Shown here in pieces: positions 20,733 through 29,000 of a stretch of 64,000 nucleotides of DNA. The position numbers and the translations under genes are program-made. Location of the stretch: contig NZ_FOTY01000004.1 of the NCBI RefSeq assembly GCF_900114715.1, positions 124,001 to 188,000 of the forward strand, read 5' to 3'. Under the pieces are notes generated by a model. It had not been told where the DNA came from and made no database searches. It saw only the letters and a list, made by a program, of their open reading frames with translations. The first letter of the stretch is position 1, and every line of letters starts with the position of its first letter. Origin of the DNA: Salibacterium qingdaonense. Lineage in GTDB: Bacteria > Bacillota > Bacilli > Bacillales > Marinococcaceae.

Positions 20733-21644
20733 TTATTCTTCACTCAAAATCATGGAATCAATATGGTCTACCAGATTTACAATTTCCGGTTTGCTTATCT
20801 GGGCATCTGCTCCGACTTTTTCTCCTTTATGATAAAGATCATCTGTGATCAGAGAGGAGAAAATGACAACGGGCAGCTGTTTTAGAGCCGGGTGATTTTT
20901 TATTTTGTATGTTAAATGATGTCCGTCCATTTTGGGCATTTCAAGATCTGTAATTATAAGATCCGGAAGGGCTGGTGCATTTTCCTGCATCGATTCAATA
21001 AAGTCCCAGGCTTCTTTGCCGTCTTCATAGATATGGGAATTCACGTAACCGGACTCTTCCAGAACATCTTCAAGCATCTGCCTGAGTATCGGGGAGTCTT
21101 CTACAATCATCAGCTGCTTCTGGGTCCGGTCTTTGTATTGAATGCTTTTCGCCTTAGGCATACTGATGCCGGATTCCGGTGCAATATCCATTACGATTTT
21201 TTCATAGTCCAACAGCAGAGATATGTTATCTTCCATCTTCACGATACCGATTGTATTAGCGTCATGACCTTGGGACAGTTCACCCGGTTTTTCAATCTGT
21301 TCCCATGAAATCCGGTGAATCCTGGAGACAGAATGCACATGAAAAGCTACTTTCAGCTGATTCAGCTCCGAAATAATAAATTTATCATTTTCAGGATCTT
21401 CCGACGGAGGATACCCGAGCACTTTGGCCAGGTCCACCACTGGAATGACTTCATCCCGCAGACGTGCTACCCCCTCGAGGTGTGCGTGACGGTTCGGCGT
21501 TTCGGTTACTTCCACCGGCTGTATAATCTCTCTCACCTTTAAAACATTAATCCCGAACATGCCGCTTCCTACGTTGAACATCACAATTTCCAGCTCATTC
21601 GTTCCGCTTTCGAGCAGAATGTCGGTTTGATTTGTAAGTGCCAT
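20733..21644 (-). CDS. cheV: Chemotaxis coupling/adaptation protein CheV
   Basis: This 303-residue two-domain protein has a CheW-like coupling domain at residues 1-165 (signature FGINVLKVREIIQPVEVTE). A receiver domain at residues 175-303 has the acidic pocket (VEDSP), the phosphoacceptor Asp in LIITDLEMPKMDG and the conserved Lys in ISKPEIV. CheV couples chemoreceptors to CheA and tunes adaptation through phosphorylation. No other chemotaxis gene lies nearby. Length matches B. subtilis CheV (303). Confidence 0.95.
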   Translation of the reverse strand: MALTNQTDILLESGTNELEIVMFNVGSGMFGINVLKVREIIQPVEVTETPNRHAHLEGVARLRDEVIPVVDLAKVLGYPPSEDPENDKFIISELNQLKVAFHVHSVSRIHRISWEQIEKPGELSQGHDANTIGIVKMEDNISLLLDYEKIVMDIAPESGISMPKAKSIQYKDRTQKQLMIVEDSPILRQMLEDVLEESGYVNSHIYEDGKEAWDFIESMQENAPALPDLIITDLEMPKMDGHHLTYKIKNHPALKQLPVVIFSSLITDDLYHKGEKVGADAQISKPEIVNLVDHIDSMILSEE

Positions 21645-21689
21645 GCTTTTACCCCCAACTGTTCATACAGCATTAGTACTTTTGTCTCT

Positions 21690-21717
21690 ATTTTACCGGA
21701 TTGACAGCGAACTGCAA
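21690..21717 (-). promoter_or_regulatory. Sigma-A-type promoter of cheV
   Basis: On the reverse strand TTGCAG (21712-21717), a 16-bp spacer and TAAAAT (21690-21695) lie 46 bp before the cheV start codon. Confidence 0.45.
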
Positions 21718-21813
21718 GATATATTTTTATTTTCTTTAGTAAAATAGAACTTTTCTACTGATTTTTCAGCACTAAAAAAGTGTTCAGGGGCTGAATTTTA
21801 TTTTAACTGATTG

Positions 21814-22620
21814 TCAGGAGAACTGGTTTCTTATAAGAAGCCAGGGGCGCTCTTCTTCCCAATGCACTCTGCCGTTCACTTCAAAGGTGTTTTTGATATT
21901 CCTGTCATTCAACACCGTTTTTTTCTCCCCTTTTTGAACGATTTCAGCATTTTTTAATAATATGATGTTGTCCACGGAAGCGGGTATTTCCTCTATATGG
22001 TGAGTGACATATAAAAGGGCTGGAGCGTCTTCAAGGGACATGAGGGCCTCAACAGAGGATAAAAACTCTTCCCGTCCTTTGACATCGAGTCCGGTACAGG
22101 GTTCATCAAGCAGTAACAATTTTGGTTCAGCCATCCATGCTCTGGCAAGCATCGTTCTTCGTTTTTCACCTTGTGACAGGCTGGAAAACGCTCGTTGCTG
22201 CAAACCTTCAATTCCGAAAAAAGACATCCAGGAAACTGCTTTTTCCCTATCTTCTTCCGTTGTTTTTTCAAAAAGGCCGACCGAAGCATAAAGACCGCTC
22301 AGCACAACATCAAGCGCGCTGTCGCTTGAACGGGTCCGGTAACGATCATCCAGTGCGTCGCTGACCCATCCGATGTCACGGCGTAAAGCGGGAATATTTA
22401 TTCTGCCGTACTGTCCTTTCCAGCTTGTCACCGTTCCTGATGTCGGCCACACGTAACCTGCGATAATCTGGAGCAATGTTGTTTTACCAGAACCATTCAG
22501 TCCAAGCAGCCCCCACTGTTCTCCTTTGTTCATTTCAAATGTTATGTTCTTGAGTCTGGATTTGCCTCCGGAGGTGACATCGACGTGGTCGAAGGTTAGA
22601 AGCGGTGAAGAATCATTCAT
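21814..22620 (-). CDS. ABC transporter ATP-binding protein (YlmA/ModF-like)
   Basis: This 268-residue single ABC ATPase has Walker A GLNGSGKTT near residue 40, signature SLSQGEKRRTMLARAW near residue 146, and Walker B LLLLDEPCTGLD. The SQGEKRR signature and the HHIEEIP switch-histidine region resemble B. subtilis YlmA and the ModF-type free-standing ATPases. No permease gene is adjacent, so the partner and substrate are unknown. It is monocistronic. Confidence 0.75.
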   Translation of the reverse strand: MNDSSPLLTFDHVDVTSGGKSRLKNITFEMNKGEQWGLLGLNGSGKTTLLQIIAGYVWPTSGTVTSWKGQYGRINIPALRRDIGWVSDALDDRYRTRSSDSALDVVLSGLYASVGLFEKTTEEDREKAVSWMSFFGIEGLQQRAFSSLSQGEKRRTMLARAWMAEPKLLLLDEPCTGLDVKGREEFLSSVEALMSLEDAPALLYVTHHIEEIPASVDNIILLKNAEIVQKGEKKTVLNDRNIKNTFEVNGRVHWEEERPWLLIRNQFS

Positions 22621-22769
22621 AGTATCCCTGCCTTATTGATTGCTGATTTTTTTCTAAGCGTAACAAATTCAAGTGTTGATTTACAGAACAACCCTCTTTG
22701 AATAAGAATTAAAATTTTTCTATACTCTATCATGAAGGAACTGAGAATCTATTTCCCTTGTACATCTAT

Positions 22770-22797
22770 TTGACTTTTATTGAAATCGTGTTAAATT
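22770..22797 (+). promoter_or_regulatory. Candidate promoter of the betaine-binding lipoprotein gene
   Basis: TTGACT (22770-22775), a 16-bp spacer and TAAATT (22792-22797) lie 175 bp before the start codon, leaving a long untranslated leader that contains the inverted repeat at 22831-22878. Confidence 0.45.
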
Positions 22798-22830
22798 AAA
22801 AGTGTTAAAAAAATATTTAATTAATCTAAC

Positions 22831-22878
22831 AATCTTAACAACAGGAAAGGGTGAAATGTTAACAGATGTGTTAAGATT
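22831..22878. promoter_or_regulatory. Inverted-repeat operator candidate
   Basis: AATCTTAACA (22831-22840) and its exact complement TGTTAAGATT (22869-22878) enclose an 8-bp palindrome TGTTAACA (22857-22864). Three TTAACA-type half sites in 48 bp downstream of the promoter look like an operator for a dimeric repressor. GbsR/OpcR-type regulators control betaine genes in Bacillus, but assignment to them here is a guess. Confidence 0.45.
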
Positions 22879-22971
22879 ATCATTTCCGGGTGATTGTTTA
22901 GACATCACACTGTCAACTATTGTATTTTGCTGCACTATGTACATCACCAAATTGAAGGAGGATCCATAAAT

Positions 22972-23946
22972 ATGTGGAAACGTACTATGCAATCTGTAAC
23001 AGCTGCATTGATGCTGACTGGACTGGCTGCCTGTGGCAGTGATAGTTCAAGCGGCGAAAATGAAAATACAAATGAAAGTGCAAATGAAAGTGCAAATGAA
23101 AGTGAAAGTACAAATGAGAGCGCAAATGAAAGTGAAAATAATCAATCCAGTTCGGAAACGGAAAACAGCAGTGAAACCCTGCAGATGGGCCAGATCAACT
23201 GGGCTGAAAATATAGCCGTTACGAATATGTGGAAAGTTATTCTGGAAAACAGAGGATACGACGTGACATTCAATAACCTGAATATGGGGACAACCATGAA
23301 AAGCGTGTCTGAGGGAAGTCTTGATATCAGTCTTGAAGTATGGCTTCCTGTTCAGGATCAAAATTACGTGGAAGAATACGACGATCAAATTAACTTTGCT
23401 GATGTGTCCTGGTATGATAACGCCAAAGTCGGTCTCGTCGTTCCAGAATACATGGAAGACATAAACAGTATCGAAGATCTTAATGCAAATGTGGAAAAAT
23501 TCGAGGGTGAGATTGTTGGTTTTGACCCGGGTGCCGGTACAATGGAAGTAACAGAAGAAATGATTAACGAATATAACCTGGACTTTGAACTGTTCCCAAG
23601 TTCAGAGCCTGCCATGCTGGAAGAAATCAATCAGGCAATTTCCAGCGAAGCACCTATCGTTGCTCCACTATGGAAGCCTCACCGGGTTTTTTCCCAGCAT
23701 GATCTGAAATTCCTTGAGGATCCAAAGAACGTGTACGGCGAATCCGAACAGATTTATCATGCGACCAGACAAGGGTTTGCGGAAGATTATCCAAAACTGG
23801 ATCAATGGTTTAAAAACTGGAAAATGAACGATGAGGATATAGGTACACTGATGACGGCGGTAAATGAGGCGGAAAAACCGCTTGACGGCGCCGAAAATTG
23901 GGTGGAGAATAACCAGGATCTCGTTAAAGAGTGGGTGGAAGAATAA
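22972..23946 (+). CDS. Glycine betaine-type substrate-binding lipoprotein (OpuAC-like, orphan)
   Basis: The 324-residue product starts at an ATG 9 bases after AAGGAGG. It has a lipobox LAAC (Cys near residue 22), then an unusual linker of tandem Asn-Glu-Ser-Ala units at about residues 28-58. The binding domain is of the OpuAC class (LQMGQINWAENIAVTNMWK at about residue 64, WLPVQD and WYDNAKVGLVVP). These bind quaternary-amine osmoprotectants on the outer membrane face through aromatic residues. No permease or ATPase gene is next to it, so it must work with a transporter encoded elsewhere. Own promoter and terminator. Confidence 0.85.
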   Translation: MWKRTMQSVTAALMLTGLAACGSDSSSGENENTNESANESANESESTNESANESENNQSSSETENSSETLQMGQINWAENIAVTNMWKVILENRGYDVTFNNLNMGTTMKSVSEGSLDISLEVWLPVQDQNYVEEYDDQINFADVSWYDNAKVGLVVPEYMEDINSIEDLNANVEKFEGEIVGFDPGAGTMEVTEEMINEYNLDFELFPSSEPAMLEEINQAISSEAPIVAPLWKPHRVFSQHDLKFLEDPKNVYGESEQIYHATRQGFAEDYPKLDQWFKNWKMNDEDIGTLMTAVNEAEKPLDGAENWVENNQDLVKEWVEE

Positions 23947-23947
23947 T

Positions 23948-23990
23948 AAAACGGGCCAGGCGGTACGAATACTCCGCCGGGGCCGTTTTT
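23948..23990. terminator. Bidirectional terminator between convergent genes
   Basis: AAAACGGGCC..GGCGG pairs with CCGCC..GGCCGTTTT with small interior mismatches. It lies between the stop codons of the OpuAC-like gene and the HesB-like selenoprotein gene. Confidence 0.75.
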
Positions 23991-23995
23991 ATTGA

Positions 23996-24286
23996 TTAAC
24001 AGCAGTCGCTGCCGGGAGCGCCGCTCATAACAAGCCCAGGTTCCCCATCTTCAGACGATTCTATATCGAGGGTGACACCCTCCACGTGGGAAAGAATCTG
24101 CTGCTCAATTGCTACCTGGATGCCATTAATTTCTCTTTTTTCGTCGTCTTCTGCCGGCTCATCCAGAGCCAGACCAATATTCGGACCGCTTCAGCCCATC
24201 CCGGAGAATACGACACGAATCGCATCCATGTCATGTTCTTCCATAACACCTTCGAGAAATTGTTTTGCTTGATCAGAAATCTGCAT
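23996..24286 (-). CDS. HesB-like selenoprotein (UGA at codon 32 read as Sec)
   Basis: This 97-codon frame starts at ATG after an AGAGGTGAG ribosome site and ends at TAA. An in-frame TGA at 24191-24193 falls in GMG-U-SGPNIGLALDEP. HesB/IscA proteins have Cys here, the first metal ligand, and a HesB-like selenoprotein family with this motif is established. The tail GSDCC supplies two cysteines matching the C-terminal CxC ligands of IscA. A hairpin at 24154-24172 fits a bacterial SECIS. The product probably binds iron or an Fe-S cluster. Conventional calling would split or miss the gene. It lies 63 bp downstream of the dipeptidase gene. Confidence 0.88.
24154..24172 (-). promoter_or_regulatory. 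bSECIS element of the first HesB-like gene
   Basis: In the mRNA a 7-bp stem CTGGCTC/GAGCCGG closes a UGGAU loop that starts 25 nt after the UGA. Bacterial SECIS hairpins lie just after the UGA and have a G early in the loop; this one fits. It overlaps codons for LALDEP. Confidence 0.7.
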
Positions 24287-24349
24287 GTGTACTCACCTCT
24301 TTCTTGCTCCCATTGTAGAGGAAACGCACCCGTTTGAAAAGAACAACGC

Positions 24350-25222
24350 CTATAAAGCGCGCCGGTGCCGGAAACGGTTAAAATTAACTCCTGCTATCCC
24401 TTTTACCGTGTCCTCATCAAAACGCTGCAGCAGCCATTCCAAAAGAGCAGGAAAACCGGCTGGAGATTCCATGCCGCTCACCGTTTTGGCAATACCGTCA
24501 AAATCAGAACCAAAACCGGTAATAGAATCTGCCCCTAAACTGCAAAGATGTTCCACCTGCCTGCCAACATCTGAAAAATCAGCCTGGTCTGTTCCATTAA
24601 TAAAATACGGATAAAATGTGAGACCAATAAATCCTTCCTGATGTACAAGGGCACGGATCTGCTCATCCGTGAGATTGCGGGGATGGTCATGCAGGGATCT
24701 GACGTTCGTATGACTGACTGCTGTTTTACCTGCATATTCAAGAGCCTGCCAGAAACTCTGTTCATTCAGGTGGGCTGCATCCAGTACAATAGCGTGATGA
24801 TTCATCCATTCAATGATGTTTTTACCTTTATCCGTCAGTCCAAATTTATTGGACTGTTCACTGCCGGCTGCAAGCTGATTTTTTTCATTCCAGGTCAGCC
24901 CGGCCATCTCCAGTCCGGCCTCCTTCAATCTGGCCCACTCTTTCAGATCGTCTTCAATAAGGGAAGCTCCTTCAAGAGACAGCATATAATCCGGATTCTG
25001 GTCATTCGAGTTCTGTTCCGGCTGTGTCATTTGCTGAAAAATCCGGAGTTCTTTATTCAACAGAGCATACTGTCTGTTCTTCGGCAGAGAAGGAGGAACA
25101 AACAGAGCGGCATTCTGGAGATTCACTCCTCCTTGACGAAGAGTGTCCACGTTGACAACAGAAGCAGCATTCTCCGCTGCTTTCCAAAGCACATCACAAT
25201 GCGTGTCTGCAGTAAACATCAT
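24350..25222 (-). CDS. Membrane-dipeptidase-family peptidase (M19)
   Basis: The 290-residue protein carries M19 zinc-site signatures: DTHCDVLWK at residues 6-14, the bridging Glu in YMLSLEGA, His in VLDAAHLNE near residue 150, and SHTNVRSLHDHPRNL near residue 172, with the Asp of GSDFDGI near residue 242. M19 enzymes hydrolyse dipeptides, including Cys-Gly-type products in some organisms. No signal peptide is seen, so it is cytosolic. It sits between two HesB-like selenoprotein genes (39 bp after one, 63 bp before the other), which suggests one transcript. Confidence 0.88.
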   Translation of the reverse strand: MMFTADTHCDVLWKAAENAASVVNVDTLRQGGVNLQNAALFVPPSLPKNRQYALLNKELRIFQQMTQPEQNSNDQNPDYMLSLEGASLIEDDLKEWARLKEAGLEMAGLTWNEKNQLAAGSEQSNKFGLTDKGKNIIEWMNHHAIVLDAAHLNEQSFWQALEYAGKTAVSHTNVRSLHDHPRNLTDEQIRALVHQEGFIGLTFYPYFINGTDQADFSDVGRQVEHLCSLGADSITGFGSDFDGIAKTVSGMESPAGFPALLEWLLQRFDEDTVKGIAGVNFNRFRHRRAL

Positions 25223-25261
25223 TTATCGAATCCTTTTTTAGTCATGGTATGCAGAGAGGAC

Positions 25262-25564
25262 TCAAACCTTTCTTATCACTTTCAGGCCTGCTGCCACCAC
25301 TTCGTTCTTATTTTTCACCATCCAGCCGAGTGTTGGGTGATACTCAAGAAACGGCTCCGGTTTAAGGTGAAACAAAGAAGCTTCATCCGTAAAAGCATAT
25401 ACCGGCGTTGATGTGTCACTTTGTGCTGGTTCTTCCAGAACCAGGCGTACATCTACGTCACCAGCTCACGAGCCGGACCACGCTGCCTCGATTCTTATGG
25501 CAGCCGGAACACAGAATGCTGCTGCAGCATGCTCCGCTCTGTCTGTCATATTCATACGTATCAT
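25262..25564 (-). CDS. Second HesB-like candidate selenoprotein (UGA at codon 33)
   Basis: The 101-codon frame has a strong AAGGAGGAG ribosome site 9 bases before the ATG. In-frame TGA lies at 25466-25468, in WSGS-U-AGDVDVRLVLEEP. This aligns with the other HesB-like gene around Sec (U-x-G, then L-x-L-[DE]-E-P-A). The second half (YAFTDEASLFHLKPEPFLEY) differs, and only one other Cys (residue 18) is present, so the C-terminal ligand pair is missing. The hairpin 28 nt after the UGA matches that of its neighbour. It may be a diverged HesB-like selenoprotein; I do not recognise it as a described family. No other gene fits this 400 bp gap. Confidence 0.75.
25426..25444 (-). promoter_or_regulatory. 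bSECIS element of the second HesB-like gene
   Basis: A perfect 7-bp stem CTGGTTC/GAACCAG closes a UGGAA loop, 28 nt after the UGA. Stem position, stem length and loop are nearly the same as in the first HesB-like gene. Confidence 0.68.
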
Positions 25565-25593
25565 CTTTCATCTCCTCCTTCGTGCAACAGGAA

Positions 25594-25622
25594 TAAAAAA
25601 GCCGCCTGCAGTGCAGACAGCT
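25594..25622 (-). terminator. Terminator after the receiver-like gene
   Basis: On the reverse strand AGCTGTCTGCA pairs with TGCAGGCGGCT (11 bp with G-U pairs), followed by TTTTTT. It separates the receiver-like gene from the HesB-like/dipeptidase group. Confidence 0.7.
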
Positions 25623-25631
25623 TTTCTGCAT

Positions 25632-25970
25632 TTATGAAAATGTCAACGGCAAAGGTCTTAACGTTACTTTTACCCTTTCAGGTAAGGTGCCTTTTCTTTT
25701 TCCTTCGAGTAAGTGCTGGTACATTTTTTTCCCAGCGGCAGCATTCGCTGAATGTATTGTAATTCGATCTGGGTATTGATTATTTTCCAGCAGATATAAA
25801 ACAACTTCAAATCCATTACTTTTCTTACTGCCAAGATCATGGTCAAGTGACAGATGAGAAACATGCTGGTCATCCTCGAGCAGCAGTATACATTCTTCCG
25901 CTATTTTAACAAGAATATGGTCTTCAGGTCCAGGCCTCACATCGTCAAGGAAAATGTTACGTCGTTCCAT
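25632..25970 (-). CDS. Cyclic-phosphate-processing receiver-domain protein
   Basis: This 112-residue receiver-like fold has IFLDDVRPGP at residues 5-14, HLSLDHDLGSKKSNGFEV near residue 39 and IHSANAAAGKKMY near residue 71. These are the signatures of the 'cyclic-phosphate processing receiver' family, which keeps the Asp residues of response regulators but also has conserved His residues. The family is predicted to act on nucleotide cyclic phosphates; direct function is unproven. The ATG chosen lies 8 bases after AAAGGA; a start three codons upstream overlaps the ribosome site. Own terminator, no clear operon partner. Confidence 0.75.
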   Translation of the reverse strand: MERRNIFLDDVRPGPEDHILVKIAEECILLLEDDQHVSHLSLDHDLGSKKSNGFEVVLYLLENNQYPDRITIHSANAAAGKKMYQHLLEGKRKGTLPERVKVTLRPLPLTFS

Positions 25971-26068
25971 TTCAATCATCCTTTACTACCTTGATAACCC
26001 TGGGAACGGACCGATAATGATACCTTTTCTCTTTATTCTATCAAAATTCCGACGTAAATCCAACCAGC

Positions 26069-29000
26069 CTATAACAATTTCTGGAGACCTTCGACGGCTT
26101 TTGTCAACTGTTTTTGCATGTTGGCGTCCTGCTTCTCATAAAACGACTGGTAAAGGTCATCTGCCAATCGTTCATACCATTTCAAAGCATCTTCCCACTC
26201 CAATGTCATCCAGTCTGCATAACGCTTTTTCAGTTCATCCTGATATTTTTTTATATATGCATCTCCGTGGGGGCGCAGCGCCTGTTCCAGTTCATCCTTA
26301 AGCTGTTTGTACTCTCCCTGGGTGAAAAAATCACGGTAAGAACGGTATTTCTGTATAAACGAAAAATTCTTCACGGCATCAGGAGGAAAAGAGTGAACAT
26401 CTGCTTCTGGTATCTGCTGCTCTTTGTCTTTTTTTACAAAGGCTTCTGCAAGCTCTTTCGGAAATGCGTGGGCAGCGTCTTCCTGCAGACTCTTCCATTT
26501 GCGGTTCAGGAAGTATTCCATGCGTATCATCGTCGCACGTACTTCCTCAGCAAAAAGATGGAATAACAAAGTAATGAGCTCGTTGACATAACGGTGGAGC
26601 TGCGAGGAGAAATATTCTTTCTGAAAACGGCCTGCATGCAGCAGTTCCTTATATTCATCAAAATACCTGTAAAATACGCGCTGCTTTACGTAAAACATCA
26701 ATTCATCCAGTTCCTGCTCCACTTCTTTCCTGTCAATCGATATATCATATTGCTGGATCCACGTTTGAAAGGATAGGGTTTTCTTCCTTACCTTTTCTTT
26801 TTCGATCTCCTTTTCGTTCTCTTTCTGCTGGAGAAAGAGCTGATGATTTTTCAGGGCTCCTGCAGCAGATTCTATTTCCCCGTACAGCTCGTTCTGCAGC
26901 GTTTCCTGCAGACGTTCTTCAGTGAAAGCGTGGAATAAGTCGAGAAAATGCCGCAGACCGGATGTCCGCTGTTCTCCCCGGACGGCTTTTCCTGCCGAAA
27001 CCGGGTAGACCCGCGGGGAAGCAATTCCCAGCCGTTCGAGCTGATTGAAGGCATAGTTCAGCACATCCTGCAACTCCCTTTCAGAAGAAGCAAGGTCCGC
27101 TGCATTAACGAGAAAAAACATTTTATCATAAGAGAAATATTCTTTCGTCCGGCCGATCTGTTTTAAAAATTCCTGATCCGCCTTAGAAAAGGCATGGTTG
27201 TAATAACTGACGTAAAGGAGAGCATCTGCTTCTTTCAGTTCACGAAATGCGGTCTCTGAATGTCGTCTGTAAACCGATCCAATGCCTGGGGTATCTGTCA
27301 GTATGCAGCCGGAGCGGGTAAATTCACAGTCGTAATATATCGTAGCCGAATCAATGAGCAGTAGTTCTTCCTGCCTCCCAATTATGTTCCTGTATGTTTC
27401 TTCATCCGTTACCTGATGCAGGCCCATCCGGCTCCTGTTCATCAAAGCCGTATGGTGATACATATCGAGCAGCTCTATTTCATCGGGATCTAACAGGTCC
27501 AGTACAGAAGCGGTTTCCACTGTTTCATGCTTTTTTTCTTTCTCATTCTCCTCAAAAAGCCGGCTGTTCCTCATATTTTCCTTTTGCTCCGGCCAGTCCT
27601 GGAATGTTTGCAGTTTATATCCGGCTCCGCCCAGAATATCATTCATGTCGTTCGTGATTCCGTCCGTTGACTTGTATACGAGTTCAACACTTCGATGAGG
27701 ATGCTCACGGTCCGGGAATTGAATCCGCTGCACACAGGCTGTCGTAGGATTCGCGGCGACACCCAGCACCTGCTCACCCAGGATGGCATTGGCAAGTGTG
27801 GATTTGCCCGCACTGAAACTTCCGAAAAGGGAGACACGCCAGTCTTTTTCCCGCATCCGTTCCGCTTTTTTATGCAGAGAATGCGTCCGCTGCTGCATCT
27901 GCGGCATGTCCTGTATAAGGGATACGGCCTGATCTGCCAGATGCGCTGTTCCAAGACTGGATTGCCGGTGGAAAAGACCGGTTCCACCTGAAACAGCCGG
28001 GTATAATGCCCCGATGTTAATGGAGGGAGCGTCGTAAAACGTTGAAACAAAACGACTGTCTTCCTTCTCTAATGTATCATAAGAAACAGCCGCCCGCGGC
28101 ACGGCACTGCTTAACAGCCGATTTAGATAATAACCCGATCTGTCTTCAAGCCATGATATCTTTTGGTCGATTCGAATGCGCATTTCCCGGGCTTCAAGCC
28201 AAAGTCTGTATTCTGTTTGCAAACGTTCTGTTTCTATCTTTTGGATTGTACCAAGAGCGTGTTTCCATTCGGGTATCCATTCCCGCAGCATTGCTTTATA
28301 ATTTTTTCTCACCTGCTCCGCAAGGCTCCGGCAGAATACGGCGCTGTAGTTTTCCCCGTGGCGGGATCCGCTGCGGCGCGCTTCGGTGATTAACGTTTCA
28401 TCCGGTTCCCAGTATAAGGAGAACAACGTTTTTTTATGCTTCTGCTCTTGCAGATTGTAATGCTGCATAATCTTTTGCATTTCCTGCTGAAGCGGAATAT
28501 CGATATAGCTCTGTACATTTTCCCGGAGGTTATCCAGCAGCCGTTTTTTGGCTTCTTCGAGTGCTGCATTCACTCGTTTGGGCTGCAGCCATTTTCTCCA
28601 TACAGAGGTTTCCTGAAGAGAAGTGAGATAATCTTTTGCTGCATCTCTCGTATGATATGGAGTGATTTTGGCATTTTCGAAGAGACGGTCCACCATCTTC
28701 ATGACATAATATTCGAACTGCTGCGCCCAGAAAGGCACCGATTGAATCCGGGTATCCAAGTCCGTTATCACCTGATCGATTTCACGTGCGCTGTGTTTGG
28801 CTCTCTCGTTTTCATGATGCGAGGTTTCTTTTGATTTGTGATAATGGACTGCCTCTTCCACAATGCGGTATGTTTCAAGGGCAGCGCGCTGGTTCATCAA
28901 ATATCCGGCTTCTTCCTCACCAGGATGAAAAAGCCGGCAGAGAGAAGCCCATTCCCCGGGTGAAGCATCGGGAAATTTGGCGGAAACGTAATACACTCCT

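Noticed and set aside
23996-25564. HesB-like frames as pseudogenes with nonsense mutations
   Set aside because: Each has exactly one interruption, always TGA, at the ligand Cys position, followed by a SECIS-like hairpin, with the Sec machinery encoded in the same window. Random decay would not give this twice.
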